Shown: one piece after another, positions 9,447-20,485 of the stretch
Layout of the letters: each line of letters starts with the position of its first letter
Position numbering within the stretch: position 1 is the first letter of the stretch
DNA from: Nymphaea colorata
Lineage: Eukaryota > Streptophyta > Magnoliopsida > Nymphaeales > Nymphaeaceae
Length of the DNA stretch: 64,000 nucleotides
NCBI RefSeq assembly: GCF_008831285.2
Contig: NC_045140.1
Location: 25,066,131-25,130,130 of the forward strand
Direction: 5' to 3'
Program-made: the position numbers and the translations under genes
The notes under the pieces: generated by a model
What the model was told of the DNA's origin: nothing
The model's input: the letters and a program-made list of their open reading frames with translations, nothing else
Database searches by the model: none

Positions 9447-12005
9447 ATGAACCTAGGTAGGGAGTCTCGGCTGAGTATGGTCTTAGCTCAAGTAGGCCGA
9501 GCTGGCTTATTGAGAAAATCTAAAGTCTGGGTGGCAACCCAGACGAGCCCCCCACCTTGCGCCCACCAAGCGCAAGGGTTCATTTCATTAGATAGGGGCA
9601 ATACGCCCAATTCCATATTCATTTGCTTATGCATTTTACTTCAAGTTGTATGGACCGAGTTGGTTTGTATCTCGAGTCATTTGCTTTGAGTTAAAGTGAA
9701 CCGGTTCGATCCATCTATGAATCGAGTCACTTAGGTTAGTATTTAAACTTTGTATAATTTGGATTTCACATGCAATTTGAGAAATAAGATTTCATTTGAG
9801 TTCTAGCACTCTCTCTCCTCAGGTCTCCTCTCTCTCTCGTGCCCCTCTCTCTCTCTTCTCATCCCCTCCAAATTGCCGGCGGTGGCTGGTCCCTTTCCCC
9901 CTCACGCAAGCCTCTCTAAACCCGATGGTTTCTTCCTCCTTCTCCTCCCCTTTCTTGGTCTCTTCCTCAACCCCTCGACCGGCGGCATATTGGCTGAAGA
10001 TCCCCAAGGTGTGCCTCGGCCCTTGCTGCATCCACAGCGTAAGTTTTCCCCATCCAAATTTCAGCGATCAAATGTGCGTTCTCCCTTGGACACGAAGGAA
10101 GAATAGATGCCAGCATTGCTCCCGGGAAGGCTGCATTACCTCACGGTGGGCAGCAAATGACTACAACCACAAACTAAAGATTAGTGCTTTAGATTTTGGG
10201 ATTTGAATTGTGTAACGACATTGGCTTGTTTTGAATTAAGATTCAGCCAAAAGAGTGGCCTGATTCCCTCAAGTCACAGCCGAGAGTTTCAGTCATTTCC
10301 CACGGTGGAAACTTGATTTAAACCAAGTCTTACGAGTCACAAGGATTACCCTTAGTTTCTGGCATGAATTCCTTAAGTTTGGTTATGTTTCACCGGTCAA
10401 ATCTGAGCAAAAGAGTGTAGAATCCATTCTTGGTTTCAGCCTACAATATCACCGGAAAAACAGAAAGAAAATATTGAGAAAACAGTGAAAAAGGGTAGAA
10501 AAAGAAAAGAAAAGAAAAGCCCATGAAAGAAAGAAATCGAGAGAGAATTGAGTTTCATTTTGGCTTGTTTTAGTGCTGGTCGAAAATTTTGAAATTTTTC
10601 GGCCACCGCTGCTATAATTCCGGCATACATTTGGGGCTTCCGGCCATATTCAATCCGAGGACACATTCACCCTTCGTCTGGTTAAGAAGCAGCAACATTT
10701 GGCATGGGCAATCTTGGGAGATCGTGTGGCACATTTGGGAATTGCGTGTAAGGATTCTTCCTCAAGGGAGTCGGTGCACATTTAGTCTTCTTCAGCCTTA
10801 AGCCAACATTTGAGGAGCGGGATCTCTTCCTAGGCCAACCTTCATCCTCTACCCTAACACGTGGCAACTTCCTAGCTGGTGGGCCAAGTCCAAGAAAGAG
10901 AGAGAGTCTCCCACATCTGGTTGGGGTGCATCAGAAAGCGCCACCTCACTACATTTGGGCAAGGAGAGGGCTGCTCGTCCTTATCACCTCCACATTTGGT
11001 GGAGCCGACTTTTGTTCACTCTCTACCACTAACTTTAAGACTCTACATGTGCCCTAATCCCTCCTACATTTGCTCCTAACCCCATTCCATCTAGAAGCCA
11101 CCTAAGTCGCGTGTGAGGAGGTCCACATTTGGACTCCACCTTACCCTAGCGGGTCCCCTTAGCTCCCACATTAGATCAACACTCAATAAGAGTGCAGAAC
11201 AGCCACATTTGATCCTAATCCTTACCCATTTCCACGCCTGAAACATCATTTCCTAGACCTAAACTCTCTGTCCTTACTTTACCCCTAAGCCACATCTCAA
11301 TTTATCTAGCCTACCCATCTTGACCTAAACCTAGTTGACTAAGACTAAACCCCGTACCCTAGTCAAACCTACCAAGCCCACAACTATTTAGACCTACCCT
11401 AGCCAACCACCCATAGGTTCAATCCGAGCTCAACATCTCTACTATAGCTAGGTTCCACCCAAGCTCTAGACCGAGCTTGACTCTTGGTTGGCCCGGCAGA
11501 CGATTCTTACAGTTGCACCATTCAGCCTTCACCAGCATTGGTCTTATCATCTTCTGTAGCTGAAATACCCGAGAATTGGTCTTCTTCCCGTGGTCTCTGT
11601 GCTGGGTCACCAAGCTAGCCTTGGTAGGGTACGTGTTCTTTAAAGCTCTCTAGACACGATCTAAGCGGGGAGATTGTTCATCTTAGTTTAGTGATTGCAT
11701 TTTCATTTGAGTGTTCTTGTAGTTTTTCGGTGGCCATTGGCCTAAGACCCGGCTGCAAGACACTAGTTCCTTTATTAGCTTTGTTCTTAGTGCTTGAATT
11801 ATTGCTTTGTTATTCCAATTGAGTTAGAGTAGATTGTTCCTCTTGTGCTCGTTTAGCCTCACTTCCGTTATTAAACCTTGTTGTAGTAGGTTCGTCTTAG
11901 TCTCCCTCAAGAGATCTTGGGCATAGGATCGGCTGTAGGAAAACGTTCAGCCCTACTCTGGAGCAAGGTTGTATCAGTGTAATCGGCTTTGTCCTTTTCA
12001 CCTTG
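9447..12005 (+). mobile_element. Probable 3' LTR / untranslated region of the Ty3/gypsy element
   Basis: The 2.5 kb after the integrase end has no long coding frame. It contains a possible promoter region near 9740 (TATTTAAACTTTGTATAA), pyrimidine-rich sequence at 9808-9960 and a cluster of ACATTTGG-like words at 10627-11212. It ends about where an unrelated dispersed repeat starts (12010). Position and composition fit a long gypsy LTR, but no second LTR is in the window, so the boundaries are unproven. Short frames such as 9796-10206 look incidental. Confidence 0.5.
10627..11212 (+). repeat. Cluster of about twelve ACATTTGG-like words
   Basis: ACATTTGG or a close variant begins at 10627, 10695, 10731, 10778 (ACATTTAG), 10806 (ACATTTGA), 10913 (ACATCTGG), 10951, 10992, 11066 (ACATTTGC), 11125, 11168 (ACATTAGA) and 11205 (ACATTTGA). 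Spacing is irregular, 28 to 107 bases, and the flanking sequences differ, so this is not a simple tandem array. All copies are on the same strand. Confidence 0.8.
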
Positions 12006-12009
12006 ACTT

Positions 12010-13277
12010 GTGAGCTCTTTGTGGGAATATATGGTAGTTTGTGGATTTTAAGAGCAAGTTTTTTTCCGTTGAATTTATTGAGAACTATTGACGCAGACTT
12101 CGTTCTCTTAAAATTTAAAAAACGAAGCGAGGAAAAAGAACTTGCCGTGCCCTTTTTGGTGGGACCCACCACACGCTGCATGCTCCATGCTGCATGCTGC
12201 TCCGCCCTAAAATAAGGGAAAAAAAAAAAACAAGGAAGGTTTTCTCCTAGTCATTCTTTATGTTTCATTGACGTATTGTTCAACATTTGCTAATTAGTCC
12301 CAATTCTAAATTAACTTCTGAGATTTAGGTTTAGACATGCATGTCATGTCAATGTATCAGATTTGAATGAGATATCTCTTTGAATTGCTTCTAAAAAAAA
12401 ATCTACTTTCTGATTGAAAAATAGAATTAGATTTTAGTTTAACAAATGACATCTAATCTAATTTGGATTCACTTTCAAATAAATATACGATCAAATTTGT
12501 TATTCCTTTTTCAATTAAATATTGTATAGCTCAAGCACGTATATTTGAAAGTCAATTTTTAATGTATCATGCAGTTAGAATGTATTAAAAAGTCGGATTG
12601 GGTTGAAAATCAATTTGGGTATGATATAGAGTTTTCTTCTTACATATTATAATTTGAATGTATATGAACATCCAATAACTGCAAGGAAGCACCCATGAAA
12701 TGGTGTGAGTAGGGCAATGCACGAGTTGAGTTGAGCTCAAGCTCGATCAGCTCAACTCGACTTGACTCATATCTTGCTCGGTCTGAGCTCGAGTCGGGCT
12801 GTTCAAGATTAGCTCGAGCTTACTCAATCGACATAGTTTTGGCTTGAGCTTGAGTCATCTAAACTTGTATACCAACTTTCTATTTGGCTTGATCTTCGTT
12901 GAATTTAAATTTAAAAATTATAAGAAAAACATAGACTTACTTGAGTTTAATCAAATCAAGTTCATGTAACTTGGACTCGACTAGTTTATAAGCTTGAGTT
13001 TTCAGTTAAACCCAATAAAATAGTCAAATTCAAGTCCAGCTAGAAAATTTTGATTTAAAGGCACGTTATAAAATTTAAAAATTTTACTTAGTACTTATAT
13101 TAATGAGAAAAACTGCAATGAAATTTTGGTATTGAAATAAATATTTTTTTTCCCTTGTGTGGGCAACTGTCCGGCCTTTGCCCCTGGTCAGACCCATATA
13201 GGATCTGGGGTATCCCCTCGTTCTAGTTCTAGTTCTAGTTGGACCAGGAACCGTATCCATTGAATTGCTCCACCTCT
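12010..13277 (+). repeat. Left arm of a large inverted repeat
   Basis: Two blocks here, about 12010-12750 and 13020-13277, recur in reverse complement, in mirrored order, at about 19700-20485 and 18878-19135. Shared landmarks are GGAATATATGGTAGTT, TTTAAAAAACGAAGCGAGGAA, GCATGCTGC, CTCAAGCTCGATCAGCTCAA, GGTATCCCCTCGTT and CCAGGAACCGTATCC. The sequence between the two blocks differs between the arms. It is probably a composite transposable element present in two orientations. Confidence 0.8.
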
Positions 13278-15182
13278 ATGAATTGCTTCCCATTGTAGTC
13301 GTTTGCAGTTTAGATGAGTAACACCAATAAAAATTGAATTAATGATGTGCCATTTACACTCTGCCAGCCCAACCAGTTAATACTATGCCCTTTGGAGCAT
13401 CGAGAACTTGATGGGAATGATTCAAATGATTTGGCCCAATGGCCTGAACTGCGAATAGTCACTTGTGAGTTGGGCCTATCTGAATCCAACGAATGCATAT
13501 CAAAGCGTTTCAGGCGGGGACTGCCACCATACCGATGACTATGCTAATCCCTTTCTTGACTTGGTTTGTGGCAAAAGATACAGGGCCGTCCAGTAAAACA
13601 AGTTTTTGTTCTGAACAGCCTGATTCTAATACCGCATTAAATGATCTTGGCCCTTGTTTAGAGTACACATCCTGATCAACATGTTTTCTTTTTTTTTTTT
13701 TGAGAAAAAAAAAATTGCAAAAGGAACTTAACACTGGTGTTTGATCATGCAGGGAAATGCTTACAAATAGTTTTCTGCTTAATGTTTCATGCAAGGTTTC
13801 CAAGTTTTATCACCAAGAGGAACTGCACCCACCCAGTGTGAGGGGTTGGACTCAAGTCATCCAAGTTGATGGAGGTCAAAATTCAGAACCAAAAGGGTGT
13901 GTCAGCCTCTTAGCGCAAGCTGCTGTGTCTAGCTAGTCTAGCTAACTTTAGCTTTACCTATCAAATGAAAAAACAAGGAAAAAATAGAAAAAGAAAAAAC
14001 ACCTGAAGACTCGGCAATGGTAAGGGACATACTTTAATGATATTATTAAACGAAGAACGAAGTTTTGGGTTGTTAGCAAAAAAATAACATTCTGTCAATT
14101 AAACCTTAGGCTACCATTGACCTTAAGCTGGCTTTATGAGATAACATGACTGAAGTACCTTCAATATAAATGAACATCATGTTTATACTTTACATTGGCC
14201 CATTTAATTATACAATCAATATCAGTACATGTTCAAACGTAATCTATCTTCTTTTTTGTCAACATCTAGATTAGCAAGGTGAACTTTTTTCTATTATTCC
14301 TAAATCTCAAAGTATCGCTTTGAAAAAATCCAAAGAAGAAAAGAGAGCTGGTCGGAAAGTCAGACAAATAAAAACAATTTTTATCCTCCAAAGTTTTTTC
14401 AGTGAAGTGCTTAAATTCAAGCCATCCACACTTGAACTCGACTTGATATGCGAGGGATGTTGAATTGTGAGTGGGATGAAGGATTCTACTCTCGCTTTAA
14501 TCCTTGGTTAGCCGTCTCCTTCCGCTAACTCTTTTCTTTTCTTTTCCTTTTTTTTCCTATTTTTCAGATGACGACCTTCATCCTCGACCTTACGAAAATT
14601 AAGCAGTCAAGGGCAGCAAGAAACAACAGTTTCAGGAATTAACCCAAGGAATGGGAAACATCCGTGCACGGATAAACTAGATATGCACAGGCAAGAACTT
14701 GAAATCTTTCAAACAACCACCTCGTGTCTTTGATGTGCATGCCTCTCAGAACACCCCCTGCATGTGAAATACTTCACGGTCCATGTTTAAAAATGATCAA
14801 TGTTTACATGGATAAGCAGGGGAGATATTTGGCGCATGTAGCAGGTATTTACATCACAACTGTAAAAGCCATAAAATTTTCATTCATTTAAAGACATAGA
14901 CCCATCAGGTCTTGCAATTTGGCAAAGTTACAATGGCATCTTCCTGGAATTGAGCTCATTTATAGAAGTTAACTCAAGAAAACATGAAAAAGTCCATTTA
15001 AAATCTCAGGATTAACTAAAAGCTGCTCATTTGTGCAGGGAGCATTTCCTCTTATCCTGAACATCTCCTAAGGCATCATCATATCAATTGTAGAAAGAAC
15101 TCTCTCTGAAAAAATTTCAAGCACAGAACATCTTCAAGGTTCAAAAATGTACCTCAAGAACCCAGAGCAGCTTTGACAAAAA
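13278..15182. other. Non-coding stretch downstream of bL28m
   Basis: No gene is supported. The first 100 bases share an inverted 85-base match with 2058-2140. The last few hundred bases should hold the 3' untranslated region of the bL28m gene. A-rich runs lie at 13690-13720 and 13970-14000. Confidence 0.5.
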
Positions 15183-15904
15183 TCATGAAGCTGACTCTTG
15201 CTGAGCTGGATGAGTTTCACCATCACTAATGGCTCGGTCTTTCTGTCCTTCCTCAATTAAAGTCCCCTTCTTTGTCCCTTGGCTCGCCATCCTCCGAGCT
15301 TCTCTTCTTGCCTCTCTTTTTGCAATTTTTAGCTGTTCAAAGCCTTCTTCCAGTTTCTGTTCCTCTTCAGGCGAGAAAAAACCAACTTCCATTGCTCCCA
15401 ATTCTTCATACATCTTTTCTATCCTAGCCTTCCAGAACAAAGCCATCTCATTGTCAAGCTTTTTGTAAGGTATATTCAGTAAATACTCATCAATGCCACC
15501 AGCCTTGTCAATGCAGCGAAGCGCATGTGTTGTGACCTTGACACGAATATGACGGTCAAGGATGTAACTGAAAAGCCGTTTCTCTTGCACATTTGGTTTC
15601 CAGGTTCGCCTTGTCCTGTAATGAAGCAAAGCAGAGAAGCAATATTCACCATTACAAGAACCTAAATACTAACTACAAATGATAACAAAATTTTTCAATT
15701 TTGAAATAATGACCATGACTAGATTATGTTTGTCTTCAATTAATAAAAACAAGATATTTTAGGGCCACAACTAATGTGAAGGTTAACTTTATATGGACAT
15801 TTCTACCAATATACTGATGAGGGATAAAAAATTGAATAAAATGTTTTCTTTTTTAGGATCTACACAAAACACAAAACATTGTGGCTCACATGACATGCTT
15901 TCAA

Positions 15905-16545
15905 ACTATGTCACATAGGTGCAGGGTGTGGGTGCTTGAGCATCACATTCTCAAAAATTTAGGTACAGCGGCATGGCGAAAATCTTTATTTGTTATTATT
16001 AATTTATTATAATATATATATACACACACATGCACACGCGTAAGAATTAAGAAATTTAAAGTATACACTATAGTCTATACACTCTACACTACACGTTTTA
16101 TGGATAAATTATATATGAATAATATATATTACAAACTTATAAGTTATAAATTTATAATGTATTGTGTATATGAATGTAACATATTAAGCATTAACATGCT
16201 TACAAAGTACAAACATTAAACAACTAAACAAAAAACAATAAAACCAGGACAGACCACAGAAATGGAAAACCAATGCTAAACCATCTTTTTAACATTAAAA
16301 ATTTTTAAAATAAAAAATATCAAAAAAGGACAAAAATAGGCTTGATGTCGTTTGACCGCACCGACTCGAGTTAAACGCGAGTCGGGTGCGCGTCCAAAAT
16401 AGACAAGAAATGATCGGGGTGCGGTCAACTGCCCTCGACTCTTGTTGACTAGAGTGAGGTGTGAATCCAAGCCGCACCCGCACCCGAGTCATGTCGACAC
16501 GGGTGCGGCAGTCACTTTGCAGCGTCCGTGTGACTTAGTTTTCAA
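15905..16545 (+). mobile_element. Non-autonomous DNA transposon-like element in the bL28m intron
   Basis: The left end, starting near CTATGTCACATAGGTGCAGG, and the right end, with GCACCCGCACCCGAGTC and CGTCCGTGTGACTTA, are GC-rich and partly complementary (GTCACA/TGTGAC, repeated GGGTGCGG), around an AT-rich core. A longer relative with the same left end (ATTTAGGTGCAGCGG-like) and a similar right end lies at about 30030-32400. No transposase is present. The superfamily is uncertain, possibly hAT. Confidence 0.45.
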
Positions 16546-16789
16546 ACAAGGAAAGACACTCAGATATATATTCATCGATCTAAATATAATGCCCACCATT
16601 TGAAATTGGACAGAGTTCTTTTGCAGTTGGAATTTTGTTTCAAACTTTCATGTTTTCGACAGAGTTCTTTCACGGTCCAACTCTCTTTGACTCAGGGCTA
16701 ACAAAGATTTGTTGGACTTTTCTGATTGTTTTCATGTTTTTAATATTTTAAAAAAATGAATTCATGTTTTCTAACACTACCTTATGCAA

Positions 16790-17545
16790 TATAATGTAGC
16801 TATGAGTCTGAGCCTTATTGGTTACATGGTTACCTTACGCACTTTACAACATCGATCAACTTTCTGTCTTTTATTCCCCATCTTTTACCATCATCGTCTC
16901 TTCACAGCAAGGCTAACATTCACATTAGTGTGCTAAAAATAGCCATCACACAAAACTCTGGCCATTTCAACTGTACCATTACAACCAACTCTTGCTTTGT
17001 TAAGGGCTCACTGGCCTTTCCCATCAATGGTGGCAAGCCCACCAATTCTCCTCCCAATAGTTTTCAGATATATTTGCTTTTCTGCTCCTCCACCTGAACT
17101 ATGCTTGGAAACTGCGATCAGCTAACAAAACAATTGGCGTAAAACTCCAAAACTTGACTTCATGTTTTGTACATTACTATATGTCATGTTATGTATCTAA
17201 TTATCAGTCTAAGTCATACTGATTTCATGGACAGTTTACGCTTTACAACATTGATCAACCTTCCATCTTTTATTCCCTCCTTCAGCAATCATTGTCTCTT
17301 CACAGCAAGACAAACATTCGCATTAGTGTACCAAAAATAGCCATCACAAGGTACTCTGGCCATTTCAAACGCACCATTACAATCAACTCTTGCTTTGCCA
17401 TTTATCTGACTTCAAGGGCGGGCCTTTCCCAATCAATGCTGGCAACCCCATTATCCTCAGCCCACCAATTCTCATTCCAATAGTTTTCAGATATATTAAC
17501 TTTTTTGCTCCCCCACCTGAGCTCTGCTTGGAAAATGCAATCAGC
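16790..17545 (+). repeat. Tandem duplication of about 350 bp in the bL28m intron
   Basis: Copy A (about 16790-17125) and copy B (about 17170-17545) share CTTTACAACAT, GTCTCTTCACAGCAAG, AAAAATAGCCATCACA, CTCTGGCCATTTCAA, CAACTCTTGCTTTG and ATAGTTTTCAGATATATT in the same order. They have diverged by substitutions and small indels, so the duplication is old. Nothing coding is recognised in it. Confidence 0.85.
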
Positions 17546-18877
17546 TAACTGTATCCGAGACATGTTCATATCCATATATGGAACTATAAGGATTGTAGTT
17601 CTTCGACATTGCAAGAAGAAGAGCCAATTATTAAAATTGTAAGTCATCCAAGTCATGCATATACTAGACTTGACCATCGCAATAGAAGCAAAAACAAAAA
17701 CCTGAAGTCCTCAACTGCAACCAGAAGTCAGTATCAGATATTAACTGAATGCATTATTTGCACTTTCTTGAAATAAAACATATTAACTGTAACTCGACGG
17801 CCATCACCCACAATCCACATAACCAACTTCCCATACTCATCAGCAAATCCGGGAGCCATAAAGATAAAGCTTGGATTGAACATTCTACTATTAAAATGAA
17901 AGGTGAAGAAAACAATCAAGACATACGCAATAGAACATGAACCACAAGCACCACCAAGTTATTTCGTAAGTTACCAACACATCGACGTATTCCCAACACG
18001 CAGAAATGTATGGTTTGTCTTAACACTTAGTATTCTCAAAACCTAGAATACATCCTATAACAACTCTCATTGTTTTTTGTAAACCAACCGCGTAATTACA
18101 CAGTAACTCATATACCGAGTTTGAAACGCCACAATCTTACTCCACATCCCATGCCATCTCAGTTAACGTAAACCCTGAAAATCTCCACCCGAAGACCAAC
18201 CCCTTCCACTCAGTGAGAAAAGAGGGTGAACAAGAAGTAGCAAGAATCAGTTATCAGAGGGGAAACAGAACCAATGCGAACCTAGACTTTCTCTATGTAA
18301 CAGTTACAAAAGGGAAGACAAATACTAAAACGCATAGAACAAAAGAGACAGAAATCGAGATTGCGACCTGTCGTAGACTTCTATCCAGAAGCACTAAACT
18401 CTTACAACATAAGGGGAAAACAAAACAAAACGAGAAGTGGGTATTACTTATTTCCACCATCTTCGCTGACTTGGTTGCCGAATTGGATGTGGCGGCCAGC
18501 CTAGAGGCCCCTCTTGGCTCTACCCATCACGCATTTCTTGTCCGGGAGGCACTTCTTGAGCGACTCCTCGACGCCCGGCGCCAGATTATCCCGACCCACC
18601 TTCTTGATGAGCTTGTTGAACAACTCCCTCGATCTAAACGCCATCTCTCTCTTTCCCCCTCCCCACTTTCTTTTCCTTCGACGAAGATGGAAGTGAACGA
18701 AGAGGCCAAGATCTGTGAATGCCTCCACCTCCAGGCACTCACCCTCAGCTCTGCGTGCAGAAGGTCCCTAGGGCTGTCAGCGGGGAACCGATTCTTGTTC
18801 TGGCTAGTGCTTCCCGGTGGGCGTCTGCGTCAGTAGGAACCGCAGTCCGCAACCAGACGGTTCGGTTCAAAATTCTG

Positions 18878-20485
18878 AGGTGGAGCAATTCATGGATACG
18901 GTTCCTGGACCTACTAGAACTACAACGAGGGGATACCCCCAGATCCTATCAGGATCCATTTTTTGTTTAATGGGTCTGACCAGGGGCGGAGGCCGGACAG
19001 TTACCCACACAAGGGAAAAAAATTATTTATTTTAATATTAAAATTTCATTGCAGTTTTTCTGATTTATATAAGTACCACCTAAAAATTAAATATTTTATA
19101 ACTAGTGTTTTTAAATCAAAATTTTCTAGCTGCACCCTCGAACAAAACAAGGATTTCAGATCCCGTCGGATCAAAACATGCCCAAGGAAACGCTCGAACT
19201 GCATTTAACAAAATCGAGACTTACTTGCCGTCGAAGAACACGGGATTACTAGAACCTCTTCATGCTTCTTTTTTTTAGAGAGTTGAAATTCTTCTTTCAC
19301 ACTCGCATAAACATAGTTAACAATATTCAACAGTGCACTTTCTGCACTCCTTTTTCATATCTTCATGAACCCGTGATTTTGATGGCAAGGAAATAATAAG
19401 CTTTCGTAAAGCGATGTCAATATATCAATGTGAAAAAATACCCTAAAACCTCAAATATAAAAATAAGAAATTTTTTGAGATATGTTTAGCCAATTGTCCA
19501 CGCATCTTAGCCAGAGGCAAAACTCGTCCAAGTCTTGATATGATTATTGAGAAAAAGCTTTTCTCCTTTCATTCTTTCATTCTTAATTTTTAACGTGCCA
19601 AGTGATCCAAAATCAGTGTCTGACTTTTCGTTTCCACTTTCTCAATATAAAAAAAAAAAATACTTTTTTTTCTGAAAGTTAAATTCTTCGTTAAGAGGGA
19701 TGGCCCATAGAAATTGTAAACTGCGACGGTTCAACGACTCGAGCTCGGACCAAGCAAGATATGAGTCAAGTAGAGTTGAGCTGATCGAGCTTGAGCTCAA
19801 CTCAGCTCATGCATTGCCGTACTCACACCATTTCATTGGTGCTTCCTTGCTTTGCAGTTATTGGATGTTCATACATTCATATTTAAATATGCAAGAAGAA
19901 AACTCTATATCATACCCAAATTGATTTTCAACACAGTCCGACTTTTAAATACATTCTAACTGCATGACACGTTAAAAATTGACTTTCAAAATATATGTGC
20001 TTTAGCTATACGATATTTAATTGAAAAATTAATGATAAATTCGATCCTATATTTAATTAAAATTGAATCCAAATTAGATTAGATGTCATTTCTTAAATCA
20101 AAATCTAATTCTATTTTTTTAATGAGAAAGTAGACTTTGTTTTAGAAGCAATTCAAAGCGAATATCTCTTTCGAATTTGATACATTGACACGCATCTCTA
20201 AACCTAAACCTCAGAAGTTAATTTAGAATTGGGACTAATTCACGTCAATGAAACATAAAGAATGACTACGAGAATTTTTATTTTCCCTTATTTTGGGGCA
20301 CAGCAGCATGCAGCATGCAGCATGTGCTGGGGCCCAACCAAAAGGACACGGCAATTTCTTTTTCCTCGCTTCGTTTTTTAAGAGAACGAAAGGGTTCGAA
20401 GTCGCGTCAATCTTCTTAACCAAAAAAAAAAAAAACTTGCTCTTAAAATTTACAACTACCATATATTCCAAAAAAAAGCTCAAAG
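18878..20485 (-). repeat. Right arm of the large inverted repeat
   Basis: Reverse complement of the left arm (12010-13277), with about 565 bases of non-matching sequence (19135-19700) between its two shared blocks. The inner end lies about 235 bases upstream of the bL28m start codon. It includes GCAGCATGCAGCATGCAGCA, which varies in repeat number relative to the left arm. Confidence 0.8.

Larger units (their letters stand above)
15183..18644 (-). pseudogene. Mitochondrial ribosomal protein bL28m (L24/L28 type), single nonsense codon
   Basis: Two exons on the minus strand encode the plant mitochondrial large-subunit protein of the bL28 family. Exon 1 is 18644-18448, starting MAFRSRELFNKLIKKVGRDN, and ends at AA before GTAATA. 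Exon 2 is 15615-15183, after TTACAG, and continues TRRTWKPNVQEKRLFSYILD, RHIRVKVTTHALRCIDKAGG, IDEYLL, with a charged, coiled C-terminus rich in K, R and E. Joined, the exons give 210 codons in perfect phase. Codon 48 is TAG (18503-18501), between MGRAKRGL and AGRHIQFGN, where homologues have an aromatic residue (Tyr or Phe). Everything else known to be conserved is intact, including the splice sites. Possible explanations are a recent pseudogene, a heterozygous or assembly error, or readthrough. A repeat arm begins about 235 bases upstream of the start codon, so the promoter may also be changed. The 2.8 kb intron carries repeats. Confidence 0.85.
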
